From NCBI GenBank assembly GCA_964223495.1, contig CAXQGL010000076.1, positions 1-64,000 of the forward strand: a stretch of DNA of 64,000 nucleotides, written 5' to 3'. Origin of the DNA: UBA8752 sp964223495. GTDB lineage: Bacteria; Bacteroidota; Bacteroidia; Flavobacteriales_D; Sanyastnellaceae. The notes beneath the pieces are model-generated. The model saw only the letters and a list, made by a program, of their open reading frames with translations. It did no database searches and was not told the DNA's origin. Below, piece by piece: positions 1 through 8,657 of the stretch; the first letter of the stretch is position 1, and every line of letters begins with the position of its first letter. Made by a program: the position numbers and the translations under genes.

Positions 1-1735
1 CGAATTGAAGCACGACATCCAGTCGAGGGTCAAGACCGACATAGAAAAGCAGCAGCGTGAGTTCTTCCTGCATCAGCAGATGAAGCAGATCCAGGAAGAG
101 CTCGGGTCGGATCCCCACAAGGAGGACATTGCCGGCAAGAAAGCAAGGGCGGAATTAAAGGATTGGCCCGAGAGTGTCGCGGAGACTTTCCTGAAGGAGC
201 TCGGCAAACTGGAGCGCATGAACACGCAAAGCGCGGAGTACAGTGTGCAGTCCAATTATCTCGACCTGCTGCTCGACCTGCCTTGGAACATCACGTCTGA
301 GGACAACTTCGACCTTGCCCATGCTCAGGAAATCCTCGATGAGGACCACTACGGACTCGAGAAGGTGAAGGAGCGGATCATCGAACATCTGGCGGTGCTC
401 AAGCTCAAGGGAGACATGAAGTCGCCCATCATTTGCCTTTATGGTCCTCCAGGGGTTGGAAAGACATCCCTCGGCAAGTCCATAGCCAAGGCCCTCGGCA
501 GGGAATACGTGCGCATGTCGCTCGGTGGCATGCGGGACGAAGCGGAAATACGTGGACACCGGAAGACGTACATCGGAGCCATGCCGGGAAGGATCATCCA
601 GAACCTCAAGAAATCCGGCACATCGAATCCGCTCTTCGTCCTCGACGAGATCGACAAGCTGAGCCGCGACCTGCATGGGGATCCCTCCTCGGCCATGCTT
701 GAGGTCCTCGACCCGGAGCAGAACAGTGCTTTCTACGACAATTACCTCGAGCTCGACTACGACCTGTCGAAGGTCATGTTCCTCGCGACCTCGAACTCCC
801 TCGCCACCATTCAACCGGCCTTGAGGGACCGCATGGAGATCATCGAAGTGTCGGGCTACACAGTCGAGGAAAAAGTACAGATCGCCAAGCGACACCTCAT
901 CCAGAAGCACGTCGAGGAAACCGGCATTGCGGAGGATCAGGTGGAGATACCGGATGCTACCCTCGAAAAGATCTGTGCCGAGTACACCAATGAAAGCGGG
1001 GTCAGGGGATTGGACAAACGCATTGCCAAAGTGGTGCGCCACCGCGCCGTGCAGATTGCCATGGCGGTGCCGCATGAGGTCTCCATCGCTCCGGAAGAAC
1101 TCGTGGACATCCTCGGTCCTTCACATGAGAAGGAGCGGTACGAAGGCAATGATGTTGCCGGTGTGGTCACGGGGCTTGCCTGGACACCTGCAGGCGGGGA
1201 CATCCTCTTCATCGAGACCAGCATAGTCCCCGGCAAAGGAAAGTTGACCTTGACGGGGAATTTGGGGGATGTCATGAAGGAAAGTGCGGTCATTGCGCTG
1301 CAGTACCTCAAGGCCCATGCGGAGCAATTGAACCTCGACCGCAAGGTGTTCGACACCTGGGATGTTCATGTCCACGTTCCGGCCGGCGCCATTCCGAAGG
1401 ATGGCCCCTCAGCGGGCATTACCATGCTCACGGCGCTCGCCTCCATCTTCACCCAGCGCAAAGTCAGGAAATTCCTGGCGATGACAGGTGAAATCACCTT
1501 GCGTGGACAGGTCCTTCCGGTGGGCGGAATCAAGGAGAAAATCCTGGCGGCACGGCGGGCCGGCATCAAGGAAATCGTGTTGTGCGAGGCCAACCGGAAG
1601 CATGTGGAGGACATTCAGGCACGATACATTGATGGTCTGCGTTTCCACTACGTGAACACGATGACGGATGTGATCGACCGCGCCCTGCTGAAGGAAAAAG
1701 TCGACGATCCCCGACAAATCCAACCCCACCCATGA
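1..1735 (+). CDS. lon: ATP-dependent Lon protease, C-terminal part (5' end outside window)
   Basis: Lon is a cytoplasmic AAA+ serine protease that degrades misfolded and regulatory proteins. The frame is open at the left edge. About 577 residues are visible, so the N-terminal substrate-binding domain (roughly 230 residues of the usual 800) lies outside. Counting from base 5, Walker A GPPGVGKT is at residues 147-154 and Walker B FVLDEID at 211-217. The proteolytic domain has the catalytic serine in DGPSAG (residue 469) and the catalytic lysine as the second K of GGIKEK (residue 512), so the Ser-Lys dyad is intact. The TTG at base 5 is an internal leucine codon, not a start. The stop overlaps the next gene's start as ATGA, which suggests co-transcription with porQ. 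Confidence 0.97.
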   Translation, partial: ELKHDIQSRVKTDIEKQQREFFLHQQMKQIQEELGSDPHKEDIAGKKARAELKDWPESVAETFLKELGKLERMNTQSAEYSVQSNYLDLLLDLPWNITSEDNFDLAHAQEILDEDHYGLEKVKERIIEHLAVLKLKGDMKSPIICLYGPPGVGKTSLGKSIAKALGREYVRMSLGGMRDEAEIRGHRKTYIGAMPGRIIQNLKKSGTSNPLFVLDEIDKLSRDLHGDPSSAMLEVLDPEQNSAFYDNYLELDYDLSKVMFLATSNSLATIQPALRDRMEIIEVSGYTVEEKVQIAKRHLIQKHVEETGIAEDQVEIPDATLEKICAEYTNESGVRGLDKRIAKVVRHRAVQIAMAVPHEVSIAPEELVDILGPSHEKERYEGNDVAGVVTGLAWTPAGGDILFIETSIVPGKGKLTLTGNLGDVMKESAVIALQYLKAHAEQLNLDRKVFDTWDVHVHVPAGAIPKDGPSAGITMLTALASIFTQRKVRKFLAMTGEITLRGQVLPVGGIKEKILAARRAGIKEIVLCEANRKHVEDIQARYIDGLRFHYVNTMTDVIDRALLKEKVDDPRQIQPHP

Positions 1736-2778
1736 GCATCTTCCGGAGCAGACAGGTTTCCCTATTGGCCAGCCTGGTCGTGCTCTGCCTCGCCTCGAAT
1801 GTCCGCGGTCAGGAGCTGCTGCGCCCAGGCTTGCTCGACCTTCCCATTTCGGCTCGATTTGCCGGCTCCGCCGAGAGCATGGGTGCCCCATTGCAAGCCA
1901 CCCTCGGAGACGTTCTCGGCCAATGTTCACTGCTCGATTCTACCCACTCAGGTCAGCTCCACCTGTCCTACATGGATTTCTTCGCCGGAACGGCCATGGC
2001 TGCAGCGTTGTACGCCAGACAGCCTGAATCCCGCCGATGGGTCTGGCATACGGGCCTCCGAAATCTGGGATACGGCAGCTTTACAGGCCGAGATCCGGTC
2101 GGCGTTGAAACCGGCAGCTATTCCGCTTCCGATGTCGCGTGGACGAGTGGGATCAGCTTTCCGGTGGACAGCAACCTGTCCGTAGGCTTGGCCCTGTGGC
2201 TTGGGCAGAGTGGAATGCCCGAACGCCGGTCAGGATTCGCTCAGGTGGACGTCTCCGCGAACTACTACAGAAAGGACAGGCAACTGAGGGCTGCTGCCCA
2301 TTGGAGGCCTTTGGGAGGCCAATACACTGCCAATGCGGCGGGCAGCAGTGGCAGGTTCTCGCCTGATCTCCGGCTTTCGTTGACGAAGGGGTTCGAAAAT
2401 GCACCGTTCATCCTGTACGCGACCTATGATGAAATGCAGGACTGGGACCTCGCCCCTGAAGGTTACTATGACGACAGCATCGACCCCCTGACGGGCGACA
2501 CCCTGCTGAATGGAACCTGGGCTTTCGGTGATCGGCTGCTCCGGCACCTTGCACTCGGTACCGGGCTGCAGCTCGGACCCAATCTTGCATTTCGTTTCGG
2601 CTACCATCATCGCAGACGCCAAGAACTCAGATTGACCAATGCACCAGGAACGGCGGGCTTTGCATGGGGAATGGATTTCAAAGTGCGCAGGTTCGATCTG
2701 GCGGTGGCGCGCAACACCTATCACGCGGCCGGCGCTTCCACCCACCTTTCCATACGAACAAGACTGACCGACCGGTAA
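1732..2778 (+). CDS. porQ: Type IX secretion system outer-membrane protein PorQ
   Basis: A 348-residue protein with an N-terminal signal peptide (hydrophobic residues about 9-22, cleavage near the QE at 27-28) followed by beta-barrel-like alternating sequence. It resembles the PorQ family, outer-membrane components of the T9SS that help hold the surface attachment complex. Recognition rests on overall sequence character, on length close to the family norm, and on its position just upstream of cmk, a neighbour pair commonly seen in Bacteroidota. The ATG overlaps the lon stop by four bases. Cargo with T9SS sorting domains is encoded at 28.3 kb and 42.9 kb. The remaining uncertainty is that other PorV/FadL-like barrel families look similar. 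Confidence 0.8.
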   Translation: MSIFRSRQVSLLASLVVLCLASNVRGQELLRPGLLDLPISARFAGSAESMGAPLQATLGDVLGQCSLLDSTHSGQLHLSYMDFFAGTAMAAALYARQPESRRWVWHTGLRNLGYGSFTGRDPVGVETGSYSASDVAWTSGISFPVDSNLSVGLALWLGQSGMPERRSGFAQVDVSANYYRKDRQLRAAAHWRPLGGQYTANAAGSSGRFSPDLRLSLTKGFENAPFILYATYDEMQDWDLAPEGYYDDSIDPLTGDTLLNGTWAFGDRLLRHLALGTGLQLGPNLAFRFGYHHRRRQELRLTNAPGTAGFAWGMDFKVRRFDLAVARNTYHAAGASTHLSIRTRLTDR

Positions 2779-2794
2779 GCGGGCAACTCCTTGC

Positions 2795-2802
2795 TACCTT
2801 CG
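2795..2802 (+). promoter_or_regulatory. Candidate -7 promoter box upstream of cmk
   Basis: TACCTTCG lies 25 bases before the cmk ATG in the 49-base gap after porQ. It fits the TAnnTTYG pattern found before many genes in this window, a variant of the Bacteroidota -7 element TAnnTTTG. No convincing -33 element is visible. Confidence 0.45.
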
Positions 2803-2827
2803 AAGCGTCCGAACGTCACCAAGGCTC

Positions 2828-3520
2828 ATGAAAAGGATCAGCATCGCCATCGATGGTCTCAGTGCCTCAGGGAAAAGCACCTTGGCACAGGGCTTGGCCA
2901 AGGCGTTGAATTACCTCTACATCGATACGGGTGCCATGTACCGGGCAGCGACCCTTTTCGCCATTCGGGAGAAGCTGGTCGACTACGACGGCAACCTCGA
3001 CGTGGAAGGCATGGTCCAGGCACTCCCGAGGGTCTACCTGACCTTTCGATTCAATCCCGGTTCCGGTCGCAGTGAAATCTGCCTGAACGGCCGGAACGTG
3101 GAGAAGGAAATCCGAAGCCATGAGGTATCGCGGCACGTCAGCGTGGTGGCAAAGGTGCCGGAAGTCCGTGACAAACTCGTTCTGGCACAGCGCCGCATGG
3201 GAGAGATGGGTGGCGTCGTAATGGATGGCCGTGACATCGGAACGGTGGTGTTGCCGGATGCCGAAGTCAAGTTCTTCATGATGGCGAACCTCGAGGCACG
3301 GGGAAAAAGGCGTTACAATGAGTTGGTCCGACGTGGTCGGGCGGTCAGCCTGGAGGCCGTGGAGGCGAACCTGGTCGAACGGGACCGCATCGACAGTACT
3401 CGAGACCACAGCCCTCTGATGCAGGCGGAAGACGCCATCGTCATCGACAACAGCGATTTGTCCATCGAAGAGCAATTCGACCACATGATGGGCTGTGTGC
3501 AGCAGGTTCTGGATGCTTAA
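2828..3520 (+). CDS. cmk: Cytidylate kinase
   Basis: Phosphorylates CMP and dCMP with ATP in pyrimidine nucleotide salvage, in the cytoplasm. The 230-residue length matches the family. The P-loop GLSASGKST is at residues 10-18, right after the first beta strand. Other family signatures are DTGAMYRAAT, which follows the P-loop helix, VVMDGRDIGTVV in the middle, and an RDxxDxxR-like stretch near the C-terminus (RDRIDSTRDHSPL). The ATG is the first in frame and gives the canonical N-terminus. The 3' end overlaps the next gene by eight bases. Confidence 0.97.
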   Translation: MKRISIAIDGLSASGKSTLAQGLAKALNYLYIDTGAMYRAATLFAIREKLVDYDGNLDVEGMVQALPRVYLTFRFNPGSGRSEICLNGRNVEKEIRSHEVSRHVSVVAKVPEVRDKLVLAQRRMGEMGGVVMDGRDIGTVVLPDAEVKFFMMANLEARGKRRYNELVRRGRAVSLEAVEANLVERDRIDSTRDHSPLMQAEDAIVIDNSDLSIEEQFDHMMGCVQQVLDA

Positions 3521-6479
3521 TGTCCGCACATGGGGTGTCTTTCTTCTGGCACCCGTACTGCTGGGATGTCGGACCGGAGAGGCACAAGCGCCAGAAGGTC
3601 CGCAAAGGCCGGTCTTCCTGACCTTGGATTCTTCCGCTGCCATCTCGCGAATGGACAGCATGACGGTCCGCCAGAAAATTGCACAGCTGATGATGGTCCG
3701 GCTGTACTCGAAGCCCGGGCAGACCGACTCCTTCGAAGAGGTCCGGGAGGACATCGTGCAATACGGCATTGGTGGTGTCATCGCCATGCAGGGAGATCGG
3801 GCCACGACGCAGCGCAACCTGCATGCATTGGACAGCGTGTCACGCTCGGACCAAGGGGTCGGTTTGCTCACAGCCATGGATGCCGAGTGGGGTTCGGGCA
3901 TGCGTCTGCCCGACGGCCTGACCTTTCCGAGGGCCATGGCCCTCGGCGCCACGGAAAACGAAGCCTTGGTCCGGACGGCAGGATACCTGGCCGGCGTGGA
4001 ATTGAATTCGATGGGCATCGGCATCGACTTCGCTCCCGTGGCCGACGTCAACAGCAATCCGGACAATCCGGTCATCGGGAACCGCTCCTTTGGCTCGCGG
4101 CCGGAGATGGTGGGGGCATTGGCCTCAGCTTGGGCGGAAGGGCTGCGTGAAGCCGGGGTGATGGCCGTGGGCAAGCACTTCCCCGGACATGGGGATGCCG
4201 ATATGGACTCCCACCTCACCCTTCCGCGCATCCACTCGGACAGCGCCCATTTCGCGGATGTCGAACTCCCCCCCTTCCGCGCCCTCATATACCGTGGTGT
4301 GGAAGGCATGATGACCGCCCACCTCGATGTGCCTTCTCTCGATTCATCCTCGGGGATGCCGACTTCACTGTCCAAATCGGTCATCCATGACCTGCTGATC
4401 GACAGCCTCGGCTTCGAGGGTCTGGTCTTCACCGATGCCCTGACCATGGCTGGTGCATCGGATATCGTACCTCCCGGTTCGAGGGAAGTGGCCGCATTGA
4501 ATGCAGGCAATGACGTCCTGCTCTTTCCATCGGACCCCCCGTTGGTCCTGGACAGCATCGAGTCGGCCCTGCTGAGGGGTGAACTGGATACCGCCAGACT
4601 GGATGAAGCCTGCCTGAAGGTCCTGCTCGCCAAACAGTGGCTCGATGGCATCGGGCCAACAAGTGCTGAGGTTCCCTCCCGGCATGAAGTGCAGCGGCAG
4701 CTCAGAGACCACATGCTCGTGCACCTCGGATCGGGATGGACTGTGGATCCCGGCCAGAAGCCGGCACTGGTCATCGTCGGCAATCGAGGCGAAGCCATGG
4801 AACGCCGGTTGAGGCTTTCCCACCCTGAAGCGTTGGTCATCCGCTTGGGAAAGGACACATTGTCGGCTTCGGAGATCGAGAACACCGTCCGTTCGGTGGA
4901 AGAATATGGGGAAGTCCTGCTGGCCTTCCTGGACGAGAGCAACAGGCCTGCAAGGCACTTCGGCATTCCGCGCGGCGCTGACCTGCTCCTGGAACGGCTT
5001 TCCGGAACATCCCGACGTCTGTTCGTCACCCTGTTCACCAGCCCTTATTCGTTGGGGCATCTTCCTCGGGTTCCCGATACCCAGTGGATGGTGGCCCATC
5101 ACGAGGACGACCTGACGCAGGAAGCCGCCATGGCGGCTTGGTGTGGTGAAGGAGATGCGAGGGGGCGGCTGCCCGTGGATGTCGCCGAGTGGAAAGCAGG
5201 GACGGGATTCCCGATGGTGGCCACGCGGCTACCCAGGGCGGTTCCCAGCCCTCCCACCGAGCTCATGGCCCAGCGCCTGGACAGCCTTGCCGATGCCGCC
5301 ATCGCCATGGGAGCCACACCCGGGATGCGCATCCTCGTCCTGCAGGACGATTCCATCCGCCACGACGCCGCCTACGGCCTCCTTGGAGACCACGGCCATA
5401 CACCCGTCGATAGGCATCATCTGTATGACCTCGCCTCGATCACCAAGGTCGCCGTGTCGACCCTGCTTGCAATGATGTCCGTCGAGCGGGATATGTTCGG
5501 ACTGGACCAACCCCTGAAAAAGCTGCTGCCCAAAGACCGCGATGCCCCCCTCGATTCCGAACTGGGGCGCCGCACTTTGAGGGACGTGCTCGCCCACAGG
5601 TCAGGGCTTCCTGCATGGATTCCCTTCTATATGGACCTGATCGCACATGCGGACACCACAGCCGGCGCCCTTTCCGATGGAGCCATCCCGGGTTGGATCA
5701 CCCTGTGCGCCGACAGGTGCATGCATCCTGATTGGCGCGACTCGATCCGGACAACGGTCCGTGGTGTGCAACCCAAGCCCGCAGGTGAATACCGGTACAG
5801 CGATCTCGGCTACTACCTGTTGCAGGAAATCCTGGAGTCCCAATGGAAAATGCCGCTGGATCGGATCGCGGACAGCCTCATATTCAGGCCGCTCGGTCTG
5901 GAGCACATGGGCTATCTCCCCTCGGATTGGGCTTCACCCGGAAACATCGCCCCCACTGAACGCGACACGACGTTCCGGGATGCGTGGGTCCAGGGGCATG
6001 TACACGATCCCGGGGCCGCCATGATGGGCGGCATTGCAGGACATGCAGGCTTGTTTTCGGATGCGCATGACCTCGCGGTCATCATGGAATGCATGAGGAA
6101 AGGGGGCGTCTGGAGGGGAATCCGTCTCGTGGAAGAGGAAACCGTGAGGGAATTCACCACACGCGCCTTTCCCGATGAGGACAACCGTCGGGCCTTGGGC
6201 TGGGACAAGCCGGGCATAGAAATCGACACCGGGGCCAGCGGCAATGCCGGATCATGGTCGAGCTTCGGACACAGCGGTTTCACGGGGACGCTCGCGTGGA
6301 CGGACCCTGAGGGGGACTGGACCGCCGTCATTCTGGCCAACCGGGTTTGCCCCGATGCGGGAAACCGGTTGTTCGTCGATGAGGACATCAGAACCAAAGC
6401 ACTGGTGATCCTGCAGGAAACACTCGGGTTGCCATCCCGTTTCGCGGACGCCGGGGGCGATCGCACCGGTGAGGAGTAA
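3513..6479 (+). CDS. Lipoprotein fusion: GH3 beta-N-acetylhexosaminidase-like domain plus class C beta-lactamase-type serine hydrolase
   Basis: A 988-residue two-enzyme fusion known in Bacteroidota. The ATG at 3513 was preferred over a GTG at 3495 because it gives a compact lipoprotein signal with lipobox LLGC (Cys19). Residues about 45-385 form the GH3 N-terminal domain: NagZ-type KHFPGHG at 221-227 and a nucleophile Asp308 in VFTDALTM. A GH3 C-terminal-like region follows, to about residue 590. The last 390 residues are a beta-lactamase/penicillin-binding fold: SITK at 642-645, YSD at 762-764 (YxN in most relatives) and HSG at 920-922. The likely role is turnover or recycling of peptidoglycan fragments at the periplasmic face (inference). 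It overlaps cmk and is followed at once by bshA. Confidence 0.9.
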   Translation: MLNVRTWGVFLLAPVLLGCRTGEAQAPEGPQRPVFLTLDSSAAISRMDSMTVRQKIAQLMMVRLYSKPGQTDSFEEVREDIVQYGIGGVIAMQGDRATTQRNLHALDSVSRSDQGVGLLTAMDAEWGSGMRLPDGLTFPRAMALGATENEALVRTAGYLAGVELNSMGIGIDFAPVADVNSNPDNPVIGNRSFGSRPEMVGALASAWAEGLREAGVMAVGKHFPGHGDADMDSHLTLPRIHSDSAHFADVELPPFRALIYRGVEGMMTAHLDVPSLDSSSGMPTSLSKSVIHDLLIDSLGFEGLVFTDALTMAGASDIVPPGSREVAALNAGNDVLLFPSDPPLVLDSIESALLRGELDTARLDEACLKVLLAKQWLDGIGPTSAEVPSRHEVQRQLRDHMLVHLGSGWTVDPGQKPALVIVGNRGEAMERRLRLSHPEALVIRLGKDTLSASEIENTVRSVEEYGEVLLAFLDESNRPARHFGIPRGADLLLERLSGTSRRLFVTLFTSPYSLGHLPRVPDTQWMVAHHEDDLTQEAAMAAWCGEGDARGRLPVDVAEWKAGTGFPMVATRLPRAVPSPPTELMAQRLDSLADAAIAMGATPGMRILVLQDDSIRHDAAYGLLGDHGHTPVDRHHLYDLASITKVAVSTLLAMMSVERDMFGLDQPLKKLLPKDRDAPLDSELGRRTLRDVLAHRSGLPAWIPFYMDLIAHADTTAGALSDGAIPGWITLCADRCMHPDWRDSIRTTVRGVQPKPAGEYRYSDLGYYLLQEILESQWKMPLDRIADSLIFRPLGLEHMGYLPSDWASPGNIAPTERDTTFRDAWVQGHVHDPGAAMMGGIAGHAGLFSDAHDLAVIMECMRKGGVWRGIRLVEEETVREFTTRAFPDEDNRRALGWDKPGIEIDTGASGNAGSWSSFGHSGFTGTLAWTDPEGDWTAVILANRVCPDAGNRLFVDEDIRTKALVILQETLGLPSRFADAGGDRTGEE

Positions 6480-6484
6480 ATTGC
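6477..6484 (+). promoter_or_regulatory. Candidate -7 box at the bshA start
   Basis: TAAATTGC overlaps the stop codon of the GH3 fusion gene and lies five bases before the bshA ATG. It is one mismatch from the window's TAnnTTYG pattern. A GGAG at 6473-6476 could instead act as a ribosome-binding site in a read-through transcript. Confidence 0.35.
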
Positions 6485-6489
6485 TGGTC

Positions 6490-7620
6490 ATGAGGATAGG
6501 AATGGTGTGCTATCCCACGTTCGGTGGGAGCGGAGTGGTCGCCACCGAACTGGGCAAAGCCTTGGCCGGTCGGGGCCATGAGGTGCACTTCATCACCTAT
6601 GACCAGCCGGTGCGGCTGGGCAGTTTCCGGCCCAACGTGTTCTATCACGAGGTCAGGATTGCCCAATACCCCCTCTTCGACTACCCGCCCTACGAGCTCG
6701 TCCTCGCGTCCAAGATGGTGGAAGTCGTGCGCCAACAGGACCTGGACATCCTCCATGTGCACTACGCCATTCCCCATGCTTCCAGTGCGTATATGGCCAA
6801 GCGGATCCTCGCCGAAGAAGGCCGACACCTGCCCGTGGTGACCACGCTGCACGGGACGGACATCACCCTGCTGGGCAAGGACCCCGGATTCGAACCCGTC
6901 ATTTCCTTTGCCATCAACCAGAGCGATGCGGTCACGGCGGTGAGCACCAGCCTGAGGAGCGATACCTACAAGCTGTTCGGGATCAACAAGGACATCGAGG
7001 TGGTGCCCAACTTCATCTGCCCCGCTCACTTTGAAGGATTGCAGGGGCAGAAACGCGAGCAGTTCGCCGCCCCCGAGGAGAAGCTGCTCTGCCACATTTC
7101 GAACTTCAGGGCCGTCAAACGCGTGCAGGACGTCATTTCCACGTTTGCCATCCTGGCAGAGCGCACCTCGGTAAAGTTGTTGATGGTGGGCGATGGGCCA
7201 GACAGGTCCGGAGCGGAACGCACCGCGCGGGAGCTGGGGATTGACGACCGGGTCTTTTTCCTCGGCAAACTCAAGAATCCCCTCGAGGCCCTCGCCATCT
7301 CGGACCTGTTCCTGCTGCCCTCGGAAAGTGAGAGTTTCGGACTCGCCGCACTTGAAGCGATGGCCTGTGGCATTCCCGTTGTCGCCACGGAGGCTGGAGG
7401 GCTGCCGGAGGTGATCCGCCATGGCGTCAGTGGCATGCTAGCCCCGGTTGGCGATGTCTCCATGATGGCGGACCATGCTGAGTTCCTTCTGGATCCCGCA
7501 CACCATGAAAAATTCAAGCAGAAGGCTCGGGACCGCGCAGACTCCTTTGCCATCGATCGGGTACTGCCTGAATATCTCAGGATCTACAACGAGGTCCTCT
7601 CGCCTGAAGCCGTGGACTGA
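6490..7620 (+). CDS. bshA: N-acetyl-alpha-D-glucosaminyl L-malate synthase BshA
   Basis: First enzyme of bacillithiol synthesis, joining GlcNAc from UDP-GlcNAc to L-malate in the cytoplasm. The protein is 376 residues, a GT-B glycosyltransferase of family 4. The N-terminus MRIGMVCYPTFGGSGVVATE is the hallmark start of BshA, so the ATG at 6490 was chosen over a GTG at 6469. Other signatures are HVHYAIPHA, TTLHGTDITLLG, VVPNFI and the C-terminal nucleotide-binding EX7E region (PSESESFGLAALEAMACG). The window also carries bshC near 42 kb; the deacetylase BshB is not here. The gene overlaps the next one by a single base. Confidence 0.96.
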   Translation: MRIGMVCYPTFGGSGVVATELGKALAGRGHEVHFITYDQPVRLGSFRPNVFYHEVRIAQYPLFDYPPYELVLASKMVEVVRQQDLDILHVHYAIPHASSAYMAKRILAEEGRHLPVVTTLHGTDITLLGKDPGFEPVISFAINQSDAVTAVSTSLRSDTYKLFGINKDIEVVPNFICPAHFEGLQGQKREQFAAPEEKLLCHISNFRAVKRVQDVISTFAILAERTSVKLLMVGDGPDRSGAERTARELGIDDRVFFLGKLKNPLEALAISDLFLLPSESESFGLAALEAMACGIPVVATEAGGLPEVIRHGVSGMLAPVGDVSMMADHAEFLLDPAHHEKFKQKARDRADSFAIDRVLPEYLRIYNEVLSPEAVD

Positions 7621-8228
7621 TGGGCACCAGAACCGAACGCGAATCCGGAAGGATTGGTGATCGCATCGACTTCCGATGGGATCAACGGGGCTCTGGACAT
7701 GAATCGCTCCACGTGAAAATTTCACAGCGGATCTCCCCGCCGCAGATGGCCATGTTGTCGTTGTGGCTCGTCCTGTGGTGCTGTCTTGAAGGCGTGGTCC
7801 TGTATTTCTGGACGCAGGAACCCCTGGAGGGCAATGCATGGCTCGGATATGCCATCTACTCGGCTTTCTGGGCATTTTTTGCTTTCCGCATCGGCAAGGT
7901 CTGGATGTGGAGACTGCGCGGAAGTGAGCGCATCGTGGCCGACGCCCGGGGCATATCCGTGGCCATGGCTTTCGGACGGCGTGGCCTGCCCGACTTCTTT
8001 GCCCATGGCGCCTTCATGGGCATCAAAAGGGTGGAGGAAAACCCGACGCAAATTCTCCGCTCCTTCGAGCAGGCATTCTGGTCCATGGGGGGCGAAACCC
8101 TGCAGTTCAAGGCCGGCCGGCGGACCATGGTGTTCGGAAAGCAACTGGCCGACCGCGATGCCGACGCCCTGTTGAAGTTGCTTCGACGCGCCACCGACCG
8201 TCTGGCCCGAAAGGCTGCATCAGCCTGA
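7620..8228 (+). CDS. Hypothetical protein with two membrane segments
   Basis: A 202-residue protein, not recognised. After a charged N-terminus of about 43 residues come two hydrophobic helices (about 44-62, LSLWLVLWCCLEGVVLYFW, and 72-90). A soluble 110-residue part rich in Arg and aromatic residues follows; its strand-like pattern could be PH-like, but this is only a guess. The ATG overlaps the last base of the bshA stop (TGATG), indicating translational coupling. Its 3' end overlaps aroQ on the other strand by nine bases. An internal ATG at the first membrane helix is an alternative start. Confidence 0.7.
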   Translation: MGTRTERESGRIGDRIDFRWDQRGSGHESLHVKISQRISPPQMAMLSLWLVLWCCLEGVVLYFWTQEPLEGNAWLGYAIYSAFWAFFAFRIGKVWMWRLRGSERIVADARGISVAMAFGRRGLPDFFAHGAFMGIKRVEENPTQILRSFEQAFWSMGGETLQFKAGRRTMVFGKQLADRDADALLKLLRRATDRLARKAASA

Positions 8229-8657
8229 AACCAAGGCCCTCACCGCCGCCTCGTATCCCTCCAGACCCAGCCCGCAGATCACGGCGCCGCACACCGGACT
8301 GAGCAGGCTCACATGTCGGAATTCCTCCCGTGCATGGATGTTGGTGATGTGCACTTCAATGACGGATGATGCAATGGCCGCCACAGCATCCCGCAATGCC
8401 ACGGAGGTGTGCGTGTAGCCTCCGGCGTTGAGCACGATGCCGTCCGAGGAGAACCCGACTTCATGCAGATGATCGATGAGCTCGCCCTCCACGTTGGACT
8501 GGAAGTGCTCGATGCGGACATCGGGAAAGGCCGCCCGCAACCGGTTCATCAGTTCGTCGAGCCCCGCACTGCCGTATTGCTCCGGTTCGCGTTTTCCGAG
8601 GAGATTCAGGTTCGGGCCGTTGATGACGTGGATGGTCTTGGACATGGGTTGATTCAA
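8220..8657 (-). CDS. aroQ: 3-dehydroquinate dehydratase, type II
   Basis: Third step of the shikimate pathway: dehydration of 3-dehydroquinate to 3-dehydroshikimate. The 145-residue length is typical of the small dodecameric type II enzyme. Visible signatures are INGPNLNLLGKREPEQYG, which carries the catalytic Arg and Tyr, the NAGGYTHTSVALRDA loop, and HITNIHAREEFRH with the catalytic His. The ATG at 8657 overlaps the stop of the upstream cotransporter gene by four bases (ATGA), so the two are probably one transcript; the ATG encoding Met5 is an alternative start. It is convergent with, and overlaps, the membrane-protein gene ending at 8228. Confidence 0.97.
   Translation of the reverse strand: MNQPMSKTIHVINGPNLNLLGKREPEQYGSAGLDELMNRLRAAFPDVRIEHFQSNVEGELIDHLHEVGFSSDGIVLNAGGYTHTSVALRDAVAAIASSVIEVHITNIHAREEFRHVSLLSPVCGAVICGLGLEGYEAAVRALVSG

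Noticed and set aside
2867..5038. Long minus-strand open frame opposite cmk and the GH3 fusion gene
   Set aside because: Low-complexity Ser/Arg-rich translation typical of antisense frames; both plus-strand genes are clearly real.
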